NCBI GenBank assembly: GCA_016777395.1
Contig: JADHRO010000095.1
Coordinates: forward strand, 1 to 7,673
DNA length: 7,673 nucleotides
DNA from: Chitinophagales bacterium
Lineage (GTDB): Bacteria > Bacteroidota > Bacteroidia > Chitinophagales > UBA8649
Direction: 5' to 3'
How positions within the stretch are numbered: the stretch's first letter is position 1; each line of letters opens with the position of its first letter. This document shows, piece by piece, positions 1 to 5,712 of the stretch. The position numbers and the translations under genes were made by a program. The notes beneath the pieces were generated by a model. That model did not search any database, was not told the DNA's origin, and worked only from the letters and a program-made list of their open reading frames with translations.

Positions 1-149
1 ATTTTCTTTACTTTAGAACTCCTATTTGAAAAACTTCTTATATAAATATTTATAGTTTGGTTGTCGGTTTTCTTATATCCTATTATATTGGATTAAACTT
101 TACTAATTCACCAAAGCATTGATTTTAGTAACTTGAGAGTATAGGGCAA
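1..149. other. AT-rich intergenic stretch, no gene seen
   Basis: All three forward frames from the left edge meet a stop within about 45 bases, and no reverse frame looks coding, so no neighbouring gene visibly reaches into the window. The only structure is a 14-bp perfect AT palindrome at 41-54 (TATAAATATTTATA) and a weak ATCC/GGAT inverted repeat at 77-93. Both could be chance in such AT-rich DNA. Confidence 0.5.
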
Positions 150-176
150 TAAAAAAGGGGAGATAAAAATCTCCCC
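150..176 (-). terminator. Intrinsic terminator after tRNA-Glu
   Basis: Read on the minus strand, an 8-bp perfect stem (GGGGAGAT pairing with ATCTCCCC, at 169-176 and 157-164) closes a 4-nt loop. A run of six T follows at 151-156. The stem begins 5 nt beyond the tRNA 3' end, so this is a textbook factor-independent terminator for the tRNA transcript. Confidence 0.9.
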
Positions 177-181
177 AGTTG

Positions 182-253
182 TAGTCCCTAGGGGAATCGA
201 ACCCCTCTTTCCAGGATGAAAACCTGATGTCCTAACCGATAGACGAAGGGACC
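182..253 (-). tRNA. tRNA-Glu (anticodon UUC)
   Basis: The minus strand folds as a complete 72-nt tRNA. The acceptor arm GGTCCCT pairs with AGGGACT (one G-U at the end). The D-arm has stem GTCT/GGAC and loop ATCGGTTA. The anticodon arm has stem CAGG/CCTG with TTC in the loop. The T-arm AGGGG/CCCCT has a standard TTCGATT loop. The UUC anticodon reads both Glu codons. The discriminator base is A, and the following bases are CA rather than CCA, so the tail must be added by CCA nucleotidyltransferase. It sits alone between its own promoter and terminator, as a monocistronic transcript. Confidence 0.97.
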
Positions 254-336
254 ATTAGATGGTTAATCGAAACGAATTAATCGCTTCACCTCCGAGATTC
301 GGCATCCCAACCATGGGAATAACGCTGAACGGGACG
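254..336 (-). other. Structured leader of the tRNA-Glu transcript
   Basis: This is the expected 5' leader between the promoter at 337-344 and the mature tRNA. On the minus strand it can form an outer stem (326-331 with 282-288, one bulge) enclosing two hairpins: 314-318/305-309, a 5-bp stem with a 4-nt loop, and 299-302/292-295, a 4-bp stem with a 3-nt loop. A third hairpin follows (273-280/263-269, 7 bp with one bulge and a 3-nt AAA loop). RNase P should remove the leader during tRNA maturation. Whether it has a function is unknown. No ORF of useful size lies in it. Confidence 0.45.
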
Positions 337-344
337 CAAATATA
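337..344 (-). promoter_or_regulatory. Promoter -7 box for tRNA-Glu
   Basis: TATATTTG on the minus strand matches the Bacteroidota primary sigma -7 consensus TAnnTTTG exactly. No clear -33 TTG is seen at the usual distance. The bases just downstream (GCGTCCCG on the minus strand) are G/C-rich, as is common in discriminators of stringently controlled rRNA and tRNA promoters. Growth-rate control is an inference. The transcript would start near 330-333. Confidence 0.65.
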
Positions 345-423
345 ATTTGTTTTTTATTTTAATCCTCCCATTTGTGCTATTTTTTTCAAAAACTTTTCGC
401 TTTCAATTCTTCAGAGTTTAAAG

Positions 424-431
424 TACATTTG
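424..431 (+). promoter_or_regulatory. Possible plus-strand promoter in the intergenic region
   Basis: TACATTTG matches the -7 consensus TAnnTTTG perfectly. No -33 TTG lies about 20 nt upstream. A transcript from here would begin near 436-440 and cross the inverted-repeat cluster towards pgk, either as a separate small RNA or as a leader of roughly 370 nt. In AT-rich DNA one such box can occur by chance. Confidence 0.35.
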
Positions 432-749
432 CAATCTTTAAATTAATAGTTATTCCCTTCAGGTAATTAGCGAACTTGTAATAAATTACTTAGGAATTAA
501 AATCCTATTTTTAGGATTGGCCTTCAAGAAAATTTTTGGCTGAACAAAATTTGGCGGTAGTAAGACCGAGAAGCTTAAAACTTATTTTAAGATCACCCGG
601 CCGAACTTAGGTAAAATGAAGTTTAGAAGAAAGTTTGATTGACAGCCTTGATTTTTTTGTTTCGTTTTTTACTCGGGCATAATAGTTTTTAAAGGTTCTC
701 GTGAAATCGCTTCGCTAGTTCATCAAGGAAAAAATGAAAAGTTATTATT

Positions 750-780
750 TTGAAAAACACTTTAATTAGTTAAAATTTTG
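750..780 (+). promoter_or_regulatory. Candidate proximal promoter of pgk
   Basis: A TTG at 750-752 is followed after 20 nt by AAATTTTG at 773-780. This gives the normal -33/-7 spacing, with seven of eight matches to TAnnTTTG (A in place of the first T). Transcription would begin near 785-790, giving a leader of about 20 nt before the pgk ATG. Confidence 0.35.
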
Positions 781-808
781 AGCATTTACTCATACAAATT
801 CTATTCTT

Positions 809-2029
809 ATGCAAACCGTAAATGATATTAGCTTTAAACAAACCAGGGCACTTGTGCGTGTTGATTTTAATGTCCCATTGGATGATAACTTAATAATCAG
901 TGATACCACGCGTATCGATGCAGCATTGCCTACCTTAAAGAAAATATTAAAAGATGGAGGCTCATTGGTTATAATGTCGCACCTCGGTCGACCAAAACTA
1001 GAATACCAAAGTGTCAAACTCGGAGCAGAAGAGAAATTTTCTTTAGCCCATGTTGCAGACTATCTAGAAGATGCCCTAAACACCGAGGTTATCTTTTTGG
1101 ATGATTGTATCAGTGAAGAAGCTTTCAAACAAACCAAAGCCCTAAAAAAAGGGGAAGTGGTTTTATTGGAAAACCTTCGTTATTATCCTGAAGAAAAAGC
1201 AGGCGAAATCGATTTTGCGCAGATGCTCGCTCTACATGGGCAAGTTTATGTCAATGATGCATTCGGAACAGCGCATCGCGCCCATGCCTCCACCGCAATT
1301 ATTGCAGATAGTTTTACCCACGAAAATAAATGCTTCGGACTGCTAATGGCTGCAGAAATTGAAAATGCGAATCGGGTATTACAAAGTAAAGAAAAACCGG
1401 TAACAGCTATACTAGGTGGAGCGAAAGTCTCCGATAAAATAAAGATAATTGAAAATTTATTGCCTGTAGCTGACCACATTATCATAGGTGGTGGTATGGC
1501 TTATACTTTTTTTAAAGCACAGGGATTTGAAATCGGTAATTCTTTGGTCGAAGAAGATAGAATTGAACTTGCCAAGGAGCTAATAGAAAAGGCAAAGGAA
1601 AGTAATACGCAGCTTTTATTACCCAAGGATTCTGTTGTAGCGGATGCATTTAGCGATGAGGCAAATACCGCAGTTGCAAACAATGAAAAGATTGACGAAG
1701 GCTGGATGGGGTTGGATATCGGACCGGATGCGAGAGATGCATTTTCAGAAACTATTCTTTCTTCAAAAATTATATTGTGGAATGGCCCAATGGGTGTCTT
1801 TGAAATGAGTAAGTTTCAAGGGGGAACAAAAGCCATTGCAGACGCCGTAGCAGATGCAACACAAGCAGGCGCATTTAGCCTTGTGGGTGGTGGCGATTCT
1901 GTTGCTGCGGTGAATAAATTTGCTTACAATGATAAGGTAAGTTACGTGTCAACAGGCGGTGGCGCTATGTTGGAATATTTTGAAGGGAAAACTTTGCCTG
2001 GTATTGCAGCAATTTTGAAAGAAGATTAG
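809..2029 (+). CDS. pgk: Phosphoglycerate kinase
   Basis: This cytoplasmic enzyme of glycolysis and gluconeogenesis transfers phosphate between 1,3-bisphosphoglycerate and ADP. The protein has 406 residues, within the normal bacterial range, and all hallmark motifs are present. In the N-terminal 3-phosphoglycerate domain these are RVDFNVP (17-23), the expected catalytic Arg35, SHLGRPK (57-63), Arg124 in ENLRYY and Arg157 in AHRAHAS. In the C-terminal nucleotide domain they are GGAKVSDK (203-210), NGPMGVFE (325-332), GGGDS (360-364) and TGGGAMLE (382-389). The ATG start places RVDFNVP at its usual distance from the N-terminus, and no Shine-Dalgarno is visible, as is normal in Bacteroidota. It stands alone on its strand: the next genes converge on it. 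No glycolytic neighbour such as gap or tpi is in view. Confidence 0.98.
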   Translation: MQTVNDISFKQTRALVRVDFNVPLDDNLIISDTTRIDAALPTLKKILKDGGSLVIMSHLGRPKLEYQSVKLGAEEKFSLAHVADYLEDALNTEVIFLDDCISEEAFKQTKALKKGEVVLLENLRYYPEEKAGEIDFAQMLALHGQVYVNDAFGTAHRAHASTAIIADSFTHENKCFGLLMAAEIENANRVLQSKEKPVTAILGGAKVSDKIKIIENLLPVADHIIIGGGMAYTFFKAQGFEIGNSLVEEDRIELAKELIEKAKESNTQLLLPKDSVVADAFSDEANTAVANNEKIDEGWMGLDIGPDARDAFSETILSSKIILWNGPMGVFEMSKFQGGTKAIADAVADATQAGAFSLVGGGDSVAAVNKFAYNDKVSYVSTGGGAMLEYFEGKTLPGIAAILKED

Positions 2030-2048
2030 TATTTCAGGCTGAAGCGGT

Positions 2049-2082
2049 AAAAAAAACAAGAAAGTCCATTACAACATGGAAC
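2049..2082 (-). terminator. Probable terminator of the gcvT-DUF2452-rhodanese transcript
   Basis: On the minus strand, TCCAT (2076-2080) pairs with ATGGA (2065-2069) around a 6-nt loop. A U-rich stretch follows that ends in eight T (2049-2056). The stem is short and the T-run starts 8 nt beyond it, so it is weaker than the tRNA terminator. It lies in the 80-bp gap between convergent pgk and the rhodanese gene. There is no T-tract on the plus side, so it should not work as an intrinsic terminator for pgk. Confidence 0.45.
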
Positions 2083-2109
2083 CCTGTTTAACTTAAATAC
2101 TGAAGCTGT

Positions 2110-2394
2110 TTAGCGCACTAATGCGCCCTTCACCTCCATCCAGCCTCCACCATTATAGACTTCTTCTACTCCACTTGCTGATAGAAAGGCAGCCGCTTGA
2201 CCACTTCTTCCCCCACTTAAACAGCAGACAATTATCGGCTTACTCAATTCCTTAAATTTATCTACATTATCTGGGACTAGGTTTAGAGGTATATTTATTG
2301 AATTGACTACATTGCCAGACATAAATTCTTCGGGTGTACGCACATCTACTATGCTTGCACTTTCGTGATTGATAAGGTCTAATAGATTACTCAT
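2110..2394 (-). CDS. Single-domain rhodanese-like sulfurtransferase
   Basis: This is a 94-residue stand-alone rhodanese domain of the PspE/GlpE size class. Such enzymes carry sulfane sulfur as a cysteine persulfide and pass it to thiophilic acceptors; the acceptor cannot be deduced here. The active-site loop is C-L-S-G-G-R-S, with catalytic Cys58 and Arg63, matching C-x-x-G-x-R. The upstream DVRTPEEF motif (17-24) and the closing YNGGGW (80-85) are also typical. There is no signal peptide, so it is probably cytoplasmic. The reading frame extends 14 codons upstream to a GTG at 2436, but a perfect -7 box lies inside that extension, and the ATG at 2394 gives the usual domain start. It is the last gene of the minus-strand group and may be transcribed both from gcvT and from its own promoter. 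Confidence 0.9.
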   Translation of the reverse strand: MSNLLDLINHESASIVDVRTPEEFMSGNVVNSINIPLNLVPDNVDKFKELSKPIIVCCLSGGRSGQAAAFLSASGVEEVYNGGGWMEVKGALVR

Positions 2395-2415
2395 GATTAG
2401 CTGTTTGTTAGCACA

Positions 2416-2423
2416 CAAAGATA
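2416..2423 (-). promoter_or_regulatory. Promoter -7 box for the rhodanese gene
   Basis: TATCTTTG on the minus strand is an exact TAnnTTTG match, 21 bases before the rhodanese ATG. It would give a leader of roughly 15 nt. No -33 TTG is seen at the right distance. Its position decides the start codon: a GTG start at 2436 would lie upstream of the promoter. Confidence 0.5.
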
Positions 2424-2451
2424 AATAAGCTTTCACAAGATATTTGTGATT

Positions 2452-2883
2452 TTAATCACTTTTATCTAATAAATCCCAGGTATGGTCAGCCAACAACTTC
2501 ACCTTCCCTTCAAAACTTTCAAAAGGTATTGTTTTTCCCCATTGCTCAGGAGAAACCATGGAAAGCAGATAAACACCGTTTTTACGAATATATAGATAGT
2601 ACTCATGCCCTATTAATGGATCAAAGCCGATTTTGGCTTCATAAATTTTCTCGGAGATTTTCACCCGGTCTTGCAGTTTTTGCGCTTGATTGGCAATGAG
2701 CTGCATCTGCTCACGCAATTGATCCATCTGCGTTTGCGTTTGCTGGTACATGGCAGCCATCGCTTTACCCTTTATTTTTCCCTCATCTAAGGGAATGATA
2801 ACCGGCGAGCCAATCGTATGCGCATAAGGTAAATTATGCGGATTTTCAGTAATCTTATCTTTATCAATCGGATTATGGTCCAT
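2452..2883 (-). CDS. DUF2452 family protein of unknown function
   Basis: The 143-residue protein is recognised as DUF2452 from its N-terminal NPHNLPYAHTIGSP segment (14-27) and its FDPLIGHEYYLY segment (87-98). No function is established for the family. Between these segments, residues 40-84 are rich in Gln, Met, Leu and Lys and should form one long helix, perhaps a coiled coil. The C-terminal third (94-143) alternates aromatic and hydrophobic residues and looks like a small beta-rich domain, ending in an acidic helix. There is no signal peptide or membrane segment, so a cytoplasmic location is inferred. No catalytic motif stands out. The gene starts 21 bp after the gcvT stop with no room for a clear promoter, so the two are probably co-transcribed. 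The assignment is from memory of family motifs; a profile search against PF10504 would settle it. Confidence 0.85.
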   Translation of the reverse strand: MDHNPIDKDKITENPHNLPYAHTIGSPVIIPLDEGKIKGKAMAAMYQQTQTQMDQLREQMQLIANQAQKLQDRVKISEKIYEAKIGFDPLIGHEYYLYIRKNGVYLLSMVSPEQWGKTIPFESFEGKVKLLADHTWDLLDKSD

Positions 2884-2904
2884 AAACTCTTAGGTACAAT
2901 TTTA

Positions 2905-3990
2905 TTAGTAGAAAGGTAAGCTGACAACAACAGCCCTCAACCGTTTCTTTCGCGCGACGATATAAATAACACTATCAACCTTAGAATGTTTAATTTGAAC
3001 GTAGCCCATGCCAATTGCCTTATTTAAACTTGGCGCTTGGGTGCCCGAGGTAACCACCCCAATCTCATCTCCTTGCTCATTTTCAATGATGTACCCTTGC
3101 CTAGGTATTCCTTTCTCCATCATTTCAAAGCCCACAAGTTTTCTGCTTAAACCACCTTCCTTCAACTCCTTGTGATAAGCAGAATGAATAAACTCTTTAC
3201 TAAACTTTGTTATCCATGATAATCCTGCTTCTATCGGAGAGCTTTCATCGTCAATGTCATTACCATACAAGCAAAATCCTTTTTCAAGCCTCAAGGTGTC
3301 TCTTGCGGCTAAACCACAAGGTTTGACACCATATGGCAGCCCTTCCTGCATCAAAGCTTTCCACAATTTTGGTGCATCCTTGTTCCAAACATAGATTTCA
3401 AATCCTCCACTACCCGTATAACCTGTATTTGAAATAAGCACATCATCAACCCCTGCAATAGATCCCGCATTAAAATGATAATACTTTATCGCGCTCAAAT
3501 CTATCTTGGTTAAACCTTGAATCAGATCTAAAGCCTTTGGACCTTGCACTGCTATTAATGCAAGTTCATCTGACATATCTTTCAATTCAACATTGAAGCC
3601 TTTATCGAGTATTTGCTCGTTTATCCAAGCCAGATCTTTTTCAATATTTGAAGCATTTACCACCAAATTATATTCTGAAGAGTCCCATTTATACACGATA
3701 AGATCATCGACAATACCGCCTTGTTTGTTTGGCATACAATTATATTGGCACTGCATATCTTTCATTTTACCCACATCATTACTACATATCCATTGCAGTA
3801 ATGCCTCAGCATCCTTCCCTTTAACCACAAATTCTCCCATATGGCTAACATCAAATAATCCTACTGAACTTCTGACATTTAAATGCTCATCTTTTATGCC
3901 AGAGTAAGACACAGGCATTTCAAACCCAGCAAAAGGGACCATTTTAGCACCTAATTCTAGGTGGATATCATGAAGCGGTGTTTTTTTCAT
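2905..3990 (-). CDS. gcvT: Aminomethyltransferase (glycine cleavage system T-protein)
   Basis: GcvT takes the aminomethyl group from lipoylated GcvH, passes the methylene to tetrahydrofolate and releases ammonia. This feeds one-carbon metabolism in the cytoplasm. The 361-residue length matches E. coli GcvT (364). Landmarks are LGAKMVPFAGFEMPVSY (13-29), LFDVSHMGE (45-53), GGIVDDLIVY with the presumed catalytic Asp96 (91-100), TGYTGSGGFEIY (189-200), GLAARDTLRLEKG (226-238), LYGNDIDD (241-248) and SGTQAPSLNKAIGMGYV (315-331). Where E. coli has Glu after GYTG this protein has Ser; a small residue there is, as I recall, usual in Bacteroidota. gcvH and gcvP are not in the window, so the system is split across the genome. 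It is the first gene of a minus-strand group with DUF2452 and the rhodanese, and is divergent from cysC. The ATG start fits the family. Confidence 0.97.
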   Translation of the reverse strand: MKKTPLHDIHLELGAKMVPFAGFEMPVSYSGIKDEHLNVRSSVGLFDVSHMGEFVVKGKDAEALLQWICSNDVGKMKDMQCQYNCMPNKQGGIVDDLIVYKWDSSEYNLVVNASNIEKDLAWINEQILDKGFNVELKDMSDELALIAVQGPKALDLIQGLTKIDLSAIKYYHFNAGSIAGVDDVLISNTGYTGSGGFEIYVWNKDAPKLWKALMQEGLPYGVKPCGLAARDTLRLEKGFCLYGNDIDDESSPIEAGLSWITKFSKEFIHSAYHKELKEGGLSRKLVGFEMMEKGIPRQGYIIENEQGDEIGVVTSGTQAPSLNKAIGMGYVQIKHSKVDSVIYIVARKKRLRAVVVSLPFY

Positions 3991-4006
3991 CTTTACTAAT
4001 TTACTG

Positions 4007-4014
4007 CGAAACTA
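4007..4014 (-). promoter_or_regulatory. Weak -7-like box upstream of gcvT
   Basis: TAGTTTCG on the minus strand matches seven of eight positions of TAnnTTTG (C in place of the third T). It lies 16 bases before the gcvT ATG, which would give a very short leader. No -33 TTG is evident. This is the best candidate on that strand, but it is weak. Confidence 0.25.
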
Positions 4015-4077
4015 ACAATTATCGATGGGAAACTGTATGCCTTTTAGCAAGCTTTTAAAATCTTAATTACCCGCGTG

Positions 4078-4090
4078 ATACAAAATGTAT
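4078..4090. promoter_or_regulatory. Inverted repeat upstream of cysC, possible operator
   Basis: ATACA-AAA-TGTAT is a perfect 5-bp inverted repeat with a 3-bp spacer. It covers roughly -35 to -23 relative to the predicted cysC start of transcription, where a repressor would block or an activator would contact polymerase. Its size suits a small dimeric regulator. No regulator gene is in the window, so this is a candidate only. Confidence 0.3.
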
Positions 4091-4100
4091 AAATTAGTTT

Positions 4101-4108
4101 TAAATTTG
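4101..4108 (+). promoter_or_regulatory. Promoter -7 box of the cysC-cysD-cysN operon
   Basis: TAAATTTG is an exact TAnnTTTG match, 17 bases before the cysC ATG at 4126. Transcription should begin near 4113-4116, leaving a leader of about 10 nt. No TTG is visible in the -33 region. That area is instead occupied by the inverted repeat at 4078-4090, which would suit a regulated promoter. Confidence 0.6.
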
Positions 4109-4125
4109 TGCTCTTAAACGAGAAA

Positions 4126-4725
4126 ATGTCTAATAACATACATCCAATTTTCGATCAACTGGTCTCACGAGAAGAAAAAGAATCTTTCTTGAATCAACAC
4201 AGTAAACTTATTTGGCTGACAGGTTTATCCGGATCGGGAAAAAGTACAATAGCTAAAGGTCTTGAAAAGGCTTTGTTCAAAAGAGGTTTTTATGTGCAAG
4301 TCCTAGATGGAGACAATATTCGCACCGGTATATGCAATAATCTTGGCTTTACTGTCGAGGATCGGTCCGAGAACATTCGCCGTATTTCAGAAGTGGCTAA
4401 ATTGTTTATTGAGGCGGGTGTTGTTACTATATGTAGTTTTGTCAGCCCAACTCAGCAAATAAGAAAAATAGCCCAGCAAATTATTGGGGATAATGATCAC
4501 GTTGGTGTTTTTATAGATGCTCCTATTGAAATTTGCGAAAAACGAGATGTGAAGGGTCTTTATAAAAAAGCTAGAGCAGGAGAAATAAAGAATTTCACTG
4601 GAATAGATTCTCCATTCGAACGCCCAGATGATCCTAATTTAATTATTGAAACAGCGGAGCAAACTATTGAGGAATCGGTTGAACAAGTTTTACAATTTGT
4701 TTTACCGCTAATTAGCAAAAAATAA
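4126..4725 (+). CDS. cysC: Adenylyl-sulfate kinase (APS kinase)
   Basis: CysC phosphorylates adenosine 5'-phosphosulfate (APS) with ATP to give PAPS, the form used for sulfate reduction or by sulfotransferases. The protein has 199 residues, the usual size for a free-standing enzyme. It shows the P-loop GLSGSGKST (33-41), LDGDNIR (60-66), the APS-binding RSENIRR (80-86), FVSP with Ser107 at the position of the E. coli phospho-serine (105-108), and KGLYKKARAGEIKNFTGID (143-161). The frame extends six codons upstream to a GTG at 4108, but that GTG overlaps the -7 box, so the ATG at 4126 is chosen. It is first in an operon with cysD, 25 bp downstream, and cysN. It is a separate kinase, not the CysN-CysC fusion found in some bacteria. 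Confidence 0.96.
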   Translation: MSNNIHPIFDQLVSREEKESFLNQHSKLIWLTGLSGSGKSTIAKGLEKALFKRGFYVQVLDGDNIRTGICNNLGFTVEDRSENIRRISEVAKLFIEAGVVTICSFVSPTQQIRKIAQQIIGDNDHVGVFIDAPIEICEKRDVKGLYKKARAGEIKNFTGIDSPFERPDDPNLIIETAEQTIEESVEQVLQFVLPLISKK

Positions 4726-4750
4726 AAAAAGTAGAGTTTAAAAGAAACCT

Positions 4751-5653
4751 ATGGCATATACAATCAATCATTTAAACGAACTAGAAGCTGAAGCAATTTA
4801 TATCATGCGTGAAGTAGCTGCTCAATTTGAGAAACCCGCTATTCTGTTTTCAGGTGGAAAAGATTCCATATTATTGACCCACTTGGCAAAGAAAGCATTT
4901 TTCCCAGCTAAGATCCCTTTTCCCTTAGTTCACATCGATACTGGACATAATTTTAATGAGACTATCGAATTTAGAGATTATTTAGCAAAGAAATTGGACG
5001 TCAAATTAATAGTAGGTTCAGTGCAAGATGCCATTGATGATGGATTGGCTGTGGAAGAAAAAGGAGCCAATGCCAGCAGAAATGTTGCACAAATTCCAGC
5101 TCTACTAAAGGCGATTGAAGATTTTCAGTTTGACGCACTAATGGGGGGAGCCCGGCGCGATGAAGAAAAGGCAAGAGCAAAAGAGCGTTTCTTTTCACAT
5201 CGGGATGAATTTGGGCAATGGGACCCTAAAAATCAAAGACCGGAACTCTGGAATATCTTTAATGGCAAGAAACAATGGGGAGAGCATTTTAGAATTTTCC
5301 CTATATCTAATTGGACTGAACTCGATGTTTGGCAGTATATTGCTAAAGAGAATATTGAATTGCCTAAAACTTACTATTCCCATAATCGCCCTTGCATAGA
5401 GCGAAATGGAACCATTTTAGCAGTCTCAGAACACGTTCAAGCAAGAGAAGGTGAAGAGGTTAAGGACATGCAAATTCGATTCCGAACCATGGGTGATGCC
5501 ACCATCACAGGCGCGTACCTGAGTGATGCAGATACCATTGAAAAAATTATTCAAGAAGTTGCAGCAGCGCGGGAAACTGAAAGAGGAAATAGAGCAGATG
5601 ATAAAAGAAGTGAAACTGCCATGGAGGATCGTAAAAAGGAAGGATATTTCTAG
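4751..5653 (+). CDS. cysD: Sulfate adenylyltransferase subunit 2 (CysD)
   Basis: CysD is the catalytic subunit of heterodimeric ATP sulfurylase. It joins ATP and sulfate to make APS and pyrophosphate, driven by GTP hydrolysis in CysN. The 300-residue protein is of normal length. It has the ATP-pyrophosphatase loop SGGKDS (34-39), LVHIDTGHNFNETIEFRD (59-76), GGARRDEEKARAKERFFS (132-149), the FPISNWTELDVWQYI stretch (183-197) and the family's usual C-terminal EGYF. The ATG is preceded by an A-rich stretch rather than a Shine-Dalgarno. It follows cysC by 25 bp and precedes cysN by 59 bp. No promoter or terminator is evident in either gap, so all three are probably one transcript. Confidence 0.98.
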   Translation: MAYTINHLNELEAEAIYIMREVAAQFEKPAILFSGGKDSILLTHLAKKAFFPAKIPFPLVHIDTGHNFNETIEFRDYLAKKLDVKLIVGSVQDAIDDGLAVEEKGANASRNVAQIPALLKAIEDFQFDALMGGARRDEEKARAKERFFSHRDEFGQWDPKNQRPELWNIFNGKKQWGEHFRIFPISNWTELDVWQYIAKENIELPKTYYSHNRPCIERNGTILAVSEHVQAREGEEVKDMQIRFRTMGDATITGAYLSDADTIEKIIQEVAAARETERGNRADDKRSETAMEDRKKEGYF

Positions 5654-5712
5654 TCTCACCTTAAATCACCAAGACAGTAGTTTTAGAACTTAGATTAAGA
5701 CCAAAAAACAAT

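Larger units (their letters stand above)
345..808. other. Gene-free region with clustered inverted repeats
   Basis: No coding frame of useful length is seen in these 464 bases between the divergent tRNA-Glu and pgk promoters. The stretch is not featureless. It holds a perfect TAnnTTTG box (424-431) and several short inverted repeats on the plus strand: 478-489 (GTAAT-AA-ATTAC), 501-518 (AATCCTA-TTTT-TAGGATT), 555-568 (CGGT/ACCG, 6-nt loop) and 574-591 (CTTAAAA-CTTA-TTTTAAG). A possible long-range stem pairs 550-555 with 600-605, and another pairs 646-652 (CCTTGAT) with 722-728 (ATCAAGG). A run of seven T lies at 652-658 without a strong hairpin directly before it. A structured small RNA or a long pgk leader is possible. 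A known family was not recognised. Confidence 0.4.

Noticed and set aside
41..54. A 14-bp palindrome TATAAATATTTATA as an operator
   Set aside because: It consists only of A and T in very AT-rich DNA, and no promoter or gene start is nearby, so chance is the better explanation.
189..200. A damaged GcvT active site, since GYTGE is GYTGS (residues 190-194 of the minus-strand protein at 2905-3990)
   Set aside because: The rest of the active-site landmarks, including Asp96, are intact. A small residue at this place is, to my recollection, common in Bacteroidota GcvT. The coordinates given here are the residue range.
254..300. A second, degenerate tRNA upstream of tRNA-Glu, because TTCGATT resembles a T-loop
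   Set aside because: The bases flanking TTCGATT do not form a T-stem, and no acceptor or anticodon arm fits. The sequence pairs better as a simple hairpin at 263-280.
1246..1683. Minus-strand open frames inside pgk
   Set aside because: They lie wholly within a clear pgk gene in other frames, show no family resemblance and have no promoter. They are shadows.
3593..3907. A 104-codon plus-strand frame inside gcvT
   Set aside because: It overlaps essential GcvT motifs on the opposite strand, and its composition (many Ser, Ile and Phe) is what antisense reading yields.
5001..5659. Several frames of 62-79 codons overlapping cysD on both strands
   Set aside because: All are contained in, or run antisense to, a full-length conserved CysD, with no recognisable motifs.
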